DNA from: Dongia_A sp039808885
Lineage (GTDB): Bacteria > Pseudomonadota > Alphaproteobacteria > Dongiales > Dongiaceae
Length of the DNA: 64,000 nucleotides
NCBI GenBank assembly: GCA_039808885.1
Contig: JBDHTX010000016.1
Span: 1-64,000 of the forward strand
Direction: 5' to 3'
Under the pieces are notes generated by a model, which was given only the letters and a program-made list of their open reading frames with translations, did not search any database and was not told where the DNA came from. Below, piece after piece: positions 45,281 through 54,079 of the stretch; position 1 is the stretch's first letter; each line of letters starts with the position of its first letter. The position numbers and the translations under genes are program-made.

Positions 45281-46777
45281 CTACCGTAATGGGAAGGCGA
45301 GCGGCAGGTCGACGACGACGCGGAACCCGCCATCCGGGCCGTTATCGGCGGAGACGACTCCGCCCAGCATGGCGACGTTGCGCCGGACGATCGCCAGGCC
45401 CAGGCCGAAATGCGGCTGGCCGTCATCCTGCAAGGCGTCGTGGCCGTTGCGGGTCGAGAAGTGCCGCTCGAAAATGTGCGGCAGCAGATCGGGCGGCACG
45501 CCCGGCCCCTGATCCTCGACCGACAGCCGCGCCCGGTCGCCGGCGCGCTTCAAGGTCACCTTCACGGTGCTGCCGCGCGGCGAGAAGCCGACGGCGTTGT
45601 CCAGCAGATTCTCCAGCACCGTCTCGATCGCCTCCTCGCTGCCGACCACGGCGAGGTCGGGGACGAGCTTGCAGTCGATCTTCGGGCTGTCCTGCTCCAT
45701 CTGCTGCTCGTTGGCGGCGCGCGCCGCGTTGGCGGCCAGCGCGCTGAGATCGATGATCGAACGACCCTCGGCGATGGAGCTGGCGATGTCGTGGTCGATC
45801 CGCCGCGCGGTGCTGATCAGCCCGTCCAGCTTGGCCAGCGAGCGGTCGATGGCGACCGCCGCCTCCTTGATCTCGTCCGGCTTGGAGTTGCGCAGGGCTT
45901 CCAGCGCCTGGCGGATCGAGGCGACCGGACCCTTCAGAGCATGCGCGTTCTCTTCCGCCGCCTCGCGGATGGCGCTGGCGGCGCGGCGCATGGTGTCGAC
46001 CATGCGGTCCATCGCCGTGGCGATCGGGTGCAGTTCCTGCACCGGCGTCAGATCGACGAAGCGGGTCGACGGCTCGATGCTGGATTCGCTCATCCGCCGC
46101 GCCAGGCTGCCGAAACGCCGCAGCGACTGCCAGATCGACCAGCCGGCCCAGACCGACAGCACCGCCATGATGACGTAGAACATCGCCGCCCAGCGCAGCT
46201 CCGGCGCGGCGGAGAACGGCCGGGTCAGCGAGGCGATGACAGGGTCATCCTCCGGATAGGAGGTGACGACCAGCCAGCAGCCCTGCTCGGTGTGGAACGG
46301 CGTCAGCGAGGTCAGCAGCTCGGCGACGCCGGTCGGCCCCTCGAATTGCGTGGCGAGCGCGCGGTTTCCCGCGCAGCTCTCGGTCGCCTTCAGCAGCAGG
46401 CCGGTGTCGATCAGCGCGTCGCGGCCCTGGTTCAGCTGCTCCTCGGTCAGATGCGGGGCGCTGGCGATGTAGTAGTAGCTGGAGGCGTTGTCGGCCGGCC
46501 GCAGCAGCAGCTTCAGCCGCAGCTCGCCACGGCTGACCGCATCGACCAGGTCCTGGGCCTGGACCGGAGCCCTGGGGCCCGCCGCGATCAGCTTCTCCTG
46601 CAGGGCCTGGGCGGCGAGGCGGCCCTGGATCTGCAGGTTGTTGACCATCAGTGCCTTGCGCTCGGCATCGGCCTGCTCGAAGCGGCCGTAGAGCAGCGCC
46701 GGCACGATCAGGAACACCGCCGACACCAGCATCAGCTTCAGCGTGACGGAGGAGCGGAAGCGCTCACGCGTTGCCAT
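45281..46777 (-). CDS. Sensor histidine kinase
   Basis: A 498-aa membrane-bound kinase. TM1 (about 14-32) and TM2 (about 196-216) flank a ~165-residue periplasmic sensor; a HAMP-like stretch follows. The phosphoacceptor is His279 in EENAHALKGP. The ATPase domain has N box NLLDNAVGFSP, G1 DQGPGVPPD, F box IFERHFS and G2 GLGLAIV. It overlaps the response-regulator gene by 14 nt. The H-box is ChvG/EnvZ-like in spacing but shorter overall than ChvG; the signal is unknown. Confidence 0.92.
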   Translation of the reverse strand: MATRERFRSSVTLKLMLVSAVFLIVPALLYGRFEQADAERKALMVNNLQIQGRLAAQALQEKLIAAGPRAPVQAQDLVDAVSRGELRLKLLLRPADNASSYYYIASAPHLTEEQLNQGRDALIDTGLLLKATESCAGNRALATQFEGPTGVAELLTSLTPFHTEQGCWLVVTSYPEDDPVIASLTRPFSAAPELRWAAMFYVIMAVLSVWAGWSIWQSLRRFGSLARRMSESSIEPSTRFVDLTPVQELHPIATAMDRMVDTMRRAASAIREAAEENAHALKGPVASIRQALEALRNSKPDEIKEAAVAIDRSLAKLDGLISTARRIDHDIASSIAEGRSIIDLSALAANAARAANEQQMEQDSPKIDCKLVPDLAVVGSEEAIETVLENLLDNAVGFSPRGSTVKVTLKRAGDRARLSVEDQGPGVPPDLLPHIFERHFSTRNGHDALQDDGQPHFGLGLAIVRRNVAMLGGVVSADNGPDGGFRVVVDLPLAFPLR

Positions 46778-47495
46778 CGCCAGCTCCCTCGCGCCAGCGG
46801 TAGCCGAAGCCGGGCACCGAGATGATGGCCGCGAATTCCTGGTCGACGTCGAAGAACTTCTGGCGGATGCGCTTCACCAGCGTGCGCACATTGGCCCGGT
46901 AGCCTTCCGAGCCGGATCCGGCGATGAAGCTCTCGCCCTTCAGCACGTCGTAGAGCTGGCGGTAGCTGACGTCGCCATTGGCGCGCGCCAGCCGCTCGGT
47001 GACGCGGAACTCGCCCAGGGTGAGCGAAACGACCTTGTCGCGCCACTTGGCCTGGTGGATCGCCGGTTCGATCAGCAGCGGGCCGCGCTGCAGCACCGCC
47101 GCCGGCAAGACGCCGTCGCGCCGCTGCCCGGCCAGCACCAGCTCGATCCGCTTGCGCAGGACCGAGAAACTGCGGGTCTTGGAGATGAAGTCGATGGCGC
47201 CGGCCTCCAGCGCCGCTTCCTCGTAGAACACGTCGTCATGCGAGGTCAGGAGCAGCGCCGGCGCCTTGCAGCCGCCCTTGCGCAGCATCTCGAGCAAGTC
47301 GACGCCGGTCATGCCCGGCAGCCGCCAGTCGAGAATCAGCAGATCGGTGCGATCCAGCGCGGGGACCCCGCTCAGCGCCGTGTCCGGCCCATCGAAATGG
47401 GTTGCGGCGAAGCCGGCTCCGGCAAGGTTGTTGATCAATACTTTGGCGAAGACGTCATCGTCCTCGACGACGACCAGCATGGGTTCGGCTGCCAT
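46764..47495 (-). CDS. OmpR/ChvI-type response regulator
   Basis: A 243-aa regulator. The receiver domain (about 5-120) has the acidic pair at 11-13 (EDD), phosphoacceptor Asp56 (LILDWRLPG), Thr84 and Lys106 (ISKTRS). The C-terminal winged helix (about 145-235: 'VSLTLGEFRVTERLARANGD', then 'GYRANVRTLVKRIRQKF') binds DNA. ATG 47495 has GGAG upstream and starts 1 nt after the lipoprotein stop. It works with the kinase that it overlaps. Confidence 0.92.
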   Translation of the reverse strand: MAAEPMLVVVEDDDVFAKVLINNLAGAGFAATHFDGPDTALSGVPALDRTDLLILDWRLPGMTGVDLLEMLRKGGCKAPALLLTSHDDVFYEEAALEAGAIDFISKTRSFSVLRKRIELVLAGQRRDGVLPAAVLQRGPLLIEPAIHQAKWRDKVVSLTLGEFRVTERLARANGDVSYRQLYDVLKGESFIAGSGSEGYRANVRTLVKRIRQKFFDVDQEFAAIISVPGFGYRWREGAGDGNA

Positions 47496-47496
47496 C

Positions 47497-48120
47497 TCAG
47501 CTCCGGCGAAGCTTGCCGTAGCACGCATCGGCGACGCTGCCGCCATCCGCATCGCTGACGGTCTCGCCCGGCGCGGGCGCGCTCGCCGTCGCGTCCGCCG
47601 TCGTCGGCGTTGCGGCCGGCGCCGCCGCAGCCACGCCAGCCGTGTCGCTCGGCGCGGCCGTATCCGCGGTGGATTCGACCGTCAGGACGCGCTCATCCGC
47701 GCTCGCCATGTCAAGGAAGAAGAACACGTCGAGGCCGCATTCATCCTTGCGATAGGTCCACACCGTCGAGGCCGCGCGCTGCTCGACGCGCGCCGGCGCG
47801 CCGATGAGGGCGGTCACTTCGGTCTGGCTCTTGCCCACCAATTCTGTCGCGCGATAGACGGTCTGATCGGCCGGGGCTTGCGGTTCGGCGTCAGGCTGCT
47901 TCGCTGCGGTTGTCGTCCTTTTCGCCGGTTTCTCGGCCTCCGGCTCGGCCTGACGCAGCGCCGGCTGCGTCGGAGCGCTGCGCGCCTGCTCCGGCGTGGT
48001 TGCCATCTGGACGTCGTCCTTCACCGGCTGCGGCTGGACGCATCCACTCGCCAGCAACGCGGAAAAGACCGCGAGCGCACTCGCCAGAGCACGCTTTTTC
48101 CTCTGTTTTCCTACGATCAT
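47497..48120 (-). CDS. Lipoprotein with BamE/SmpA-like motif, upstream of two-component system
   Basis: A 207-aa exported lipoprotein: a basic N-terminus, hydrophobic core and lipobox LLASGC with Cys27. The middle (about 95-150) contains 'LVGKSQTEVTALIGAPARVEQR' followed by 'TVWTYRKDECGLDVFFFLD', which resembles BamE/SmpA/OmlA-type outer-membrane lipoproteins. Pro/Ala/Thr-rich flanks look disordered. ATG 48120 was chosen over 48141. It is separated from the response regulator by 1 nt, so it may be a periplasmic accessory sensor or target of the system. Function unproven. Confidence 0.78.
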   Translation of the reverse strand: MIVGKQRKKRALASALAVFSALLASGCVQPQPVKDDVQMATTPEQARSAPTQPALRQAEPEAEKPAKRTTTAAKQPDAEPQAPADQTVYRATELVGKSQTEVTALIGAPARVEQRAASTVWTYRKDECGLDVFFFLDMASADERVLTVESTADTAAPSDTAGVAAAAPAATPTTADATASAPAPGETVSDADGGSVADACYGKLRRS

Positions 48121-48147
48121 GTCACAGATCATAATGCACATGAGCGA

Positions 48148-48387
48148 TCAATCCAGTCCTTTTGCGCAACATTCATCCAACATCGGCGTGAACGACACCC
48201 GCAACGCCGAAGTCGCGGCGGCTTTCTCACACAATCGGGTGAAACAGGGAAAAGAGTTTGACGCGCGTTGCATCAAGCGGATAAGCGCGGCCACCAGACC
48301 GCGCGGCTCTTCGTCACAGGCACCCGATATCTTGTTCGCAGTGGAGACGCACCGGTACTGCGCTTCGAACTTCTCACGCGCTGTCAT
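48148..48387 (-). CDS. Possible small Cys-rich protein (uncertain)
   Basis: A 79-aa open frame (MTAREKFEAQYR...) with GAGGGA 7 nt before its ATG. It has five cysteines and a basic central segment but no recognised domain. The frame is open further to 48603, where composition looks less protein-like. It lies upstream of and in the same direction as the lipoprotein gene, 27 nt away. It could equally be a chance frame in the operon's leader. Confidence 0.3.
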   Translation of the reverse strand: MTAREKFEAQYRCVSTANKISGACDEEPRGLVAALIRLMQRASNSFPCFTRLCEKAAATSALRVSFTPMLDECCAKGLD

Positions 48388-48787
48388 GCTCGTCCCTCGA
48401 AAGCCACGGTCGTTTGCACACGTAACCGCCGGACCCGGCCCTGCGACGGTCGCCCGCCGTGCCGTGATCCAACACAAACCTTGGCCCTCGAAATCGTCGC
48501 CATCTGCCCCGGTATTCCCGGGATCCTGACCCGGCCTGCCGGGCGCTTCGTTCGGGGAGCCCCAATTGCTTCCCCACCATCCGTTATGCGAATCGGATGC
48601 CACTTAGATCATATGGCCTAAATTGCTGAAAGATTGATTAAAATAGTGTAAATGCTGGCTCGCTTTCGCCGCAGGCTGCCGGTCCGCCCCCGACAGACGC
48701 CCCGACCGACCGGCAAGACTTGCCGTGTCCAGGCGACAAGACCACCATTAAAATGCCCGCGTGGCGCCACCCTGGGAAGGCGAGGAT
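48388..48787. other. Non-coding region with AT-rich segment
   Basis: No supported gene. 48604-48660 is strikingly AT-rich for this window (around 48610-48650: TAAATTGCTG, GATTGATTAAAATAG) and probably contains the promoter of the sugar island that starts at 48788, and perhaps one for the lipoprotein/two-component operon. No clean -35/-10 pair could be fixed. A GCCGGTC/GACCGGC inverted repeat lies near 48679-48715. Confidence 0.45.
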
Positions 48788-49345
48788 ATGATGTCCCCTG
48801 ACCGAACGGCGGCCGGGTTTCCCGACGGATGCCTAGTACGGCAGCTCACCACGCATGCGGATGCGCGCGGCGCATTGGCGGAAGTCTTCCGGCAACAATG
48901 GTTCGAGGCACCGGAGCCCGTGCGCTGGGTCAGCCTGCGCAATCGGGCGAATGCGTTGCGCGGCCTCTATCTGCATTGCACCGCCTGGACCTATCTTTGC
49001 GTGCTGCGCGGTCGCGCTTTCCTTGGGCTGCACGACATGCGCCCGACGGCGGCGGGAGCGCAGCGCGGATTCCTCGCCGCGCCCGAGGCCACGGCCCAGC
49101 GGTTGATCGCGATCCCGCCGGGGATCGCGCACGGCCTGTACTTTCCCGAGGACGCCTCGCATCTGAGCGCCACATCGGCCGCCGGTCCGACGGACAGGTT
49201 GCTGCTTTGCCGATGGGATTGCCCGGAGCTCATGATCGACTGGCCGTGCACCGCGCCGCTCCTGGATCCGTCCGACACGGCGTCAGGCGACTACGCTGAC
49301 CTTGCCGCCCAGTACAGGGCACAAGCCCGCGGCCCGTCGGCATAG
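48788..49345 (+). CDS. RmlC-like dTDP-sugar 3,5-epimerase homologue, active-site residues lost
   Basis: A 185-aa single-cupin protein of the RmlC family, aligned with its neighbour at 49468-50040 through RGLYLH/RGVHVH, LHDMRP, IPPGIAHG/IPSGVAHG and the 'IDWP' end. The catalytic His of RmlC (RGLH) is Tyr61 here, and the Tyr-containing 'VDRYWDP' block of the neighbour is replaced by 'SATSAAGPTD'. It therefore looks catalytically inactive or altered. ATG 48788 follows GAAGGCGAGG; 48791 is the next codon. It may be a binding or regulatory partner of the second protein. Confidence 0.78.
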   Translation: MMSPDRTAAGFPDGCLVRQLTTHADARGALAEVFRQQWFEAPEPVRWVSLRNRANALRGLYLHCTAWTYLCVLRGRAFLGLHDMRPTAAGAQRGFLAAPEATAQRLIAIPPGIAHGLYFPEDASHLSATSAAGPTDRLLLCRWDCPELMIDWPCTAPLLDPSDTASGDYADLAAQYRAQARGPSA

Positions 49346-49467
49346 CCGCAGCTGACGGCAAGGCGCTGAAACAGCATACGTATTTTAAGGCCGCGACGGC
49401 GACGGCTTGCTTTCCCGCAAAGCGTGCAACATCATGCGTCGCGATTGCGCAGCGAAATGCGGGTTCC

Positions 49468-50040
49468 ATGTCGCAGGTCCGGCACACCCCTCACCGCCCG
49501 GTCGATCCGCGCCTGCCGGCGGGCGTGACGCTGCGGCGGCTTCCGGTCAGCGTCAGCGGCGCGGGCAGCGCCGTCGATCTGCTCAACCGCGACGAAGGTA
49601 CCGTCTATCCGGTGCAATGGAATTTCGTCACCAGCCGCCCGAACACGCTGCGCGGCGTGCATGTTCATGCGCGACACATCGACTATCTGACGGTGACGCG
49701 CGGCGACCTGCTCATCGGCCTGCATGACATGCGACCGTGGTCGGCAACCCACGGGCAATCGACCTTCGTGACCCTGCGCGCCGAAGAGCCCGAAGCCATC
49801 ACCATCCCGTCCGGCGTGGCGCATGGATTCTACGCCGCCGCATCCGCCGATCACATCTACGCGGTGGACCGCTACTGGGACCCGGCGGACGAGCTTGGCT
49901 GCCGCTGGAGCGACGCCCGGCTGGGCCTCGACTGGCCCACCGACAACCCCAGCCTGTCGCCGCGTGACGCGGAAGCGGAGTCCTATGCGGCGCTGGTGCA
50001 GCGCCTCGCCGCCCTCGGCGCAAGCCAACCCCATCCATGA
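49468..50040 (+). CDS. RmlC-like dTDP-sugar 3,5-epimerase family protein
   Basis: A 190-aa cupin of the RmlC/FdtA family. The catalytic histidine is His65 (RGVHVH), 'LLIGLHDMRP' follows, and 'IPSGVAHGFYA' and 'YAVDRYWDPADELG' hold the Tyr region that RmlC uses. So it may epimerise a nucleotide-linked keto-sugar. It lacks parts of the standard RmlC N-terminus, and no rmlA, rmlB or rmlD gene is nearby, so a rhamnose role is not supported. Its stop overlaps the oxidoreductase start by 4 nt. Confidence 0.83.
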   Translation: MSQVRHTPHRPVDPRLPAGVTLRRLPVSVSGAGSAVDLLNRDEGTVYPVQWNFVTSRPNTLRGVHVHARHIDYLTVTRGDLLIGLHDMRPWSATHGQSTFVTLRAEEPEAITIPSGVAHGFYAAASADHIYAVDRYWDPADELGCRWSDARLGLDWPTDNPSLSPRDAEAESYAALVQRLAALGASQPHP

Positions 50041-50972
50041 GCCCGCGCATCGGGCTGATCGGCTGCGGCGCGTGGGGCCGCCATATCCTGCGGGACCTGA
50101 AAGCCTGCGGCGCGACGGTGCATGTCGTCGCCACCTCGGAGGATTCGCGCCGGAACGCGACGGAGCACCGGGCCGATTCCATTCTTGCGTCGCACGCCGA
50201 CCTGCCCGTGGTCGACGGCTACGTGGTCGCAGCACCCAGCAGCCTGCATGGCGAGATCATCGAGGCGCTGCTGCCGGCCGGGCGGCCGATCTTCACCGAG
50301 AAGCCGATGACCACCGACGTCGCCAGCGCCCGCCGCATCGCGGCAAAGGCAGGCGAGCGGGTCTTCGTGATGCACAAATGGCGCTATCACCCGGGCATCG
50401 AACGGATGCGGCGCGAAATCGCCGCCGGCAATGTCGGCGCCATCCAGGGCATCCACATCCAGCGCTGGGGCTGGGGCAACCCGCATGCCGATGTCAACGC
50501 CGTCTGGGTCCTCATGCCGCATGACCTGTCAATCGTCCTGCACTGGCTGGGGCGGGTCCCGCCCCTCCGCGACGTGCGCCCGACGCTCGCGGGCGCGGCC
50601 GGCGCCGGCATCCTGGTCCAGCTCGGCGGCGGCGGCGAGGCCCCCATCACCATCGACATGTCGATCGCAGCGCCCGAGCATCGCCGCACCTTCACCATCT
50701 TCGGCAGCTCGGCCAGCCTGGAATTGCGCGATTCCTATGACACCGCGATCCGGCTGCGCCGCGGCGCACCGGGCGACCCGCGAGCCACCGCCGAGACCAT
50801 CGAGATCGGGCAGGACATGCCGCTGCTCCTCGAACTGCAGGCCTTTCTCCGCCATCTCGACGGCGGGCCGCCGCCCTTGAGTTCGGCCGCCGAGGGATTG
50901 CTGGTCGTCGAACGCACGGCGGAGATCGATGACGCCGCGCGGCTGGCCTGCGCCGCCACGAAATGCGCATGA
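50037..50972 (+). CDS. Gfo/Idh/MocA-family oxidoreductase
   Basis: A 311-aa NAD(P)-dependent oxidoreductase. The Rossmann motif GLIGCGAWGRH is at 6-16, the catalytic-type EKP (TEKPMTTD) near 86-93, and the C-terminal alpha/beta domain follows from about 120. In sugar-nucleotide pathways such enzymes reduce 3-keto sugars or make amino-sugar precursors. Coupled at both ends (4 nt with the RmlC-like gene, 10 nt with the glycosyltransferase), it is the central enzyme of this island. Confidence 0.88.
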   Translation: MSPRIGLIGCGAWGRHILRDLKACGATVHVVATSEDSRRNATEHRADSILASHADLPVVDGYVVAAPSSLHGEIIEALLPAGRPIFTEKPMTTDVASARRIAAKAGERVFVMHKWRYHPGIERMRREIAAGNVGAIQGIHIQRWGWGNPHADVNAVWVLMPHDLSIVLHWLGRVPPLRDVRPTLAGAAGAGILVQLGGGGEAPITIDMSIAAPEHRRTFTIFGSSASLELRDSYDTAIRLRRGAPGDPRATAETIEIGQDMPLLLELQAFLRHLDGGPPPLSSAAEGLLVVERTAEIDDAARLACAATKCA

Positions 50973-51892
50973 GCGATCCGGAATTCACCATCCTGCTGCC
51001 CGTGCACCGGCCGCCGGCAATGCTGCCTTATGCGATCGCATCGGTCCTGGCGCAGAAGCGGCAGGATTTCGAGCTGTTCATCATCTGCGACGGCGCGCCG
51101 CCGGAGACGGTCGCCTGCGCCGAGGACTTCGCCCGCCGCGACAGCCGGATCAAGGTGTTCGCCCATCCGAAGGGCGCGCGCAGCGGCGAGGTATATCGCC
51201 ATCAGGCGCTGCAGCAGGCGCGCGGGCCTCTCGTCGGCCATATCGGGGACGACGATCTGTGGCTGCCGAACCATCTCACGGAGCTGGCGTGCCTGCTGGC
51301 CGAGGTCGATTTCGGCAACCTGCTGCATGTGGAAATGGATGCGCAGGGCGAGGTCGCCCTGATCGCGGGCGACCTCGCCAATCCGGAAACGCGCCGGCGG
51401 ATGATGGAACGCACCTTCAACATCTTCGGGATGACGGTCGCCTGCTACCGCTTGAGCGCCTATCGCGCGCTGCCGGTCGGGTGGAGCCCGGCGCCTCCCG
51501 GCCTGGCGCCCGACCTCCACATGTGGCGCCGTTTCCTAGCGCAAGGCGATCTCCGCTTCGGCACGCGCGCGGCGGTGACGACGGTGAAGCTTGCGGCCGG
51601 CACCCGGCTGGACTGGAGCATGGAGCGGCGCGGAGCCGAAATGGCGGCCTGGGCCGCAAGGATTGCCGGGCCGGGCTTCGAGGCGGACCTCACGCTGAAG
51701 GTCCTCAACCGCCTCAACGCCCTGCAGGACGCCACCCACCGGGAGGCCAACCGGCTGCAGGCCAAGCTGCAGGATCGCGCCGAGCGGAACGCCAGGCTGC
51801 GCCGCAGGCTGCGTGAGCTCAAGACCACCTGGTCGTGGCGCCTCACCCGGCCGTTCCGCCGCTTGGCGCGCCTGCTGCCGAGGCGAAACTAG
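50963..51892 (+). CDS. Family 2 (GT-A) glycosyltransferase
   Basis: A 309-aa GT2 enzyme: 'FTILLPVHRPPAMLPYAIASVL' opens the fold, 'DFELFIICDGAPPET' follows, and the DxD-type 'GDDDLW' lies near 94-99. After about 245 the chain is a coiled coil rich in Arg/Gln/Leu, ending 'TWSWRLTRPFRRLARLLP', a motif seen in glycosyltransferases that bind membranes. The stop shares CTAG with the convergent kup gene. The acceptor is unknown; surface polysaccharide or lipid decoration is likely. Confidence 0.85.
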   Translation: MRMSDPEFTILLPVHRPPAMLPYAIASVLAQKRQDFELFIICDGAPPETVACAEDFARRDSRIKVFAHPKGARSGEVYRHQALQQARGPLVGHIGDDDLWLPNHLTELACLLAEVDFGNLLHVEMDAQGEVALIAGDLANPETRRRMMERTFNIFGMTVACYRLSAYRALPVGWSPAPPGLAPDLHMWRRFLAQGDLRFGTRAAVTTVKLAAGTRLDWSMERRGAEMAAWAARIAGPGFEADLTLKVLNRLNALQDATHREANRLQAKLQDRAERNARLRRRLRELKTTWSWRLTRPFRRLARLLPRRN

Positions 51893-53763
51893 ATCTCGAT
51901 CTGGGTGCCGAGCTCGACCACGCGGTTCGGCGGAATGTTGAAGAAATCCATCGCGCTGGTGGCGCTGCGCGACATCCAGGCGAAGATGTGCTCGCGCCAC
52001 ATCGACATGCCCGGCCGGCTGCTCGGGATCACCGTCTCGCGGCTGAGGAAATAGGAGCTCTGCATCGGGTCGCAATGCAGGCCCTTGCGTTCCGCCTTGC
52101 GGATCGCCTCGGGGATATTGGGCTCCTCCATGAAGCCGTAGCGCACCAGCAGGCGATAGAAATTCTTCGGCAGCACGGTCAACTCGAAGCGCTGCTCCTC
52201 GGGCACGTAGGGGATCTCCTCGAAATGCACGGTCAGCACCACCACCTGCTCGTGCAGCACCTTGTTGTGCTTGAGGTTGTGCAGCAGGGACCCCGGCGTG
52301 CCGGTCGCCGTGCCGGTCATGAAGATGGCGGTGCCGGGAACCCGCGGGACGCGCTCCGAGACCGCGTTCAGGAAGGTCTCGAGCTCCAGCGTGTCCTTGC
52401 TCACGCGCTGGAACAGCAGGGCGCGGCCCCGCTTCCAGGTGGTGAGCACCATGAACACCAGCAATCCGACCAGAAGCGGGAACCAGCCGCCATGGGTGAG
52501 CTTGGTCAGGTTGGCGGAGAAGAAGCTGAGATCGACGAACAGGAACAGGCCGATCACCAGGCCGAGGACGACCGGCTTCCATTTCCACAACAGGGACGCG
52601 ATCACGCTCAGCAGCAGGCCGTCGATGATCATGGTCCCGGTCACCGCGATGCCATAGGCCGCGGCCAGGTGGGTCGAGGACTTGAAGCCGACCACCAGCA
52701 TGGCGACGATGAAGGCCAGCATCCAGTTGACGAAGGGCACGTAGATCTGCCCGATCGCCATGGCCGAGGTATGGACGATCTGCATGCGCGGCAGGTAGCC
52801 GAGCTGGATCGCCTGGCGGGTGACCGAGAAGGCGCCGGTGATCACCGCCTGCGAGGCGATGATGGTGGCGACCGTCGCCAGGGCGACCATGCCCAGGCGC
52901 AACTCCTCGGGCACCATGCGGAACAGCGGGTTGTCGATGGCATCAGGCTCGTTGATGATGAGCGCGCCCTGGCCGAAGTAGTTGATCATCAAGGCCGGCA
53001 GCACCAGCACGAACCAGGCGAGGCGGATCGGGAAGCGGCCGAAATGGCCCATGTCGGCGTAGAGCGCCTCGGACCCGGTCACCACCAGCACCACGGAGCC
53101 GAGCGCGAGAAAGGCGATCCAGCCATCGAGCTGGAAGAAGGCGAAGGCATAGTAAGGATTGAGCGCCAGCAGCACGCGCGGATGCGCGATGATGTTGATG
53201 ACGCCGAGCACCGCGAGCGTGGTGAACCAGACCAGCATCACCGGGCCGAAGGCGGCGCCGACCCGCGCGGTGCCCTGCTTCTGCACCGCGAACAGCACGA
53301 CCAGGATGACAAGGGTCAGCGGCACGACGTAGCTGTCGAGCGCCGGGGCCGCGACCTGCAGGCCCTCGACGGCGGACAGCACGGAAATCGCCGGGGTGAT
53401 CATGCTGTCGCCGTAGAACAGGGCCGCGGCAAAGATGCCGAGCACCACGACGACGGGCGCCAGGTTGGTGCCCTGGGTCAGGCGGCTGGCCAGCGCCAGC
53501 ATGGCGAGGCTGCCGCCTTCGCCCTTGTTGTCCGCGCGCATGATGATGGCGACGTATTTGGCCGACACGATCAGCATCACCGACCAGAAGATGAGCGAGA
53601 GCACGCCGAGGACGTGCGGCTCATCCGGGGTCAGCGGATGGGTGCCGGCGAAGGATTCCTTCATCGCGTAAAGCGGCGAGGTGCCGATATCGCCGAAGAC
53701 GACGCCGATTGCGCCGAGGGCCAGTGCCGCCGCGCTCTTTTTCTGGTGCGTGGTTGTGTCCAC
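51889..53763 (-). CDS. kup: Kup-family potassium uptake protein
   Basis: Low-affinity K+ (H+-coupled) transporter of the KUP/HAK family. The N-terminal signature 'LGAIGVVFGDIGTSPLYAM' is followed by 12 or so hydrophobic segments and a cytosolic C-terminal domain. I chose a GTG start at 53763 (VDTTTHQ), which gives 624 aa, the normal Kup length. The frame stays open to an ATG at 53901, which would add 46 residues unlike any Kup N-terminus. Its stop overlaps the glycosyltransferase stop at CTAG (51889-51892). Confidence 0.92.
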   Translation of the reverse strand: MDTTTHQKKSAAALALGAIGVVFGDIGTSPLYAMKESFAGTHPLTPDEPHVLGVLSLIFWSVMLIVSAKYVAIIMRADNKGEGGSLAMLALASRLTQGTNLAPVVVVLGIFAAALFYGDSMITPAISVLSAVEGLQVAAPALDSYVVPLTLVILVVLFAVQKQGTARVGAAFGPVMLVWFTTLAVLGVINIIAHPRVLLALNPYYAFAFFQLDGWIAFLALGSVVLVVTGSEALYADMGHFGRFPIRLAWFVLVLPALMINYFGQGALIINEPDAIDNPLFRMVPEELRLGMVALATVATIIASQAVITGAFSVTRQAIQLGYLPRMQIVHTSAMAIGQIYVPFVNWMLAFIVAMLVVGFKSSTHLAAAYGIAVTGTMIIDGLLLSVIASLLWKWKPVVLGLVIGLFLFVDLSFFSANLTKLTHGGWFPLLVGLLVFMVLTTWKRGRALLFQRVSKDTLELETFLNAVSERVPRVPGTAIFMTGTATGTPGSLLHNLKHNKVLHEQVVVLTVHFEEIPYVPEEQRFELTVLPKNFYRLLVRYGFMEEPNIPEAIRKAERKGLHCDPMQSSYFLSRETVIPSSRPGMSMWREHIFAWMSRSATSAMDFFNIPPNRVVELGTQIEI

Positions 53764-54079
53764 GATCTTGGCCTTGGGTACCCGTGATTGTCGCGCCGGC
53801 CGAAGCGGCTGACGGTGGCGTGCAAAATCAGGGTCGCTATTTAGGTCGGTATTGGGGCCGTGACAAGCGATTTCGCTGCCACAGACGCCCTTCAGTTTCA
53901 TCTAACATGCTGATAAAGCACAAATTTACGCAAGCGCGACACTCCGCGCCGGGACGCCATCGCGGGTCGGAAGCGCGTTCAAGGACGGCGGCGCCAAGCG
54001 TTTCGTCGCCCGGCGAAAGCGGGTAAAACAGCCGACGGATTTCGCCCACGCCCGATTTTCGATCCCCTGGAGGAAGCAC
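53764..54079. promoter_or_regulatory. Divergent intergenic region (kup / FAD oxidoreductase)
   Basis: A 316-nt gap between divergent genes. An AT-rich stretch at about 53895-53935 (TAACATGCTG, GATAAAGCAC, AAATTTACGC) is the probable promoter area. A ribosome site (GGAGGAAGCAC) precedes the plus-strand gene. No gene or clear secondary structure seen. Confidence 0.45.

Noticed and set aside
48788..50040. dTDP-rhamnose biosynthesis locus
   Set aside because: Two RmlC-like genes but no rmlA, rmlB or rmlD, and one copy lacks catalytic residues.
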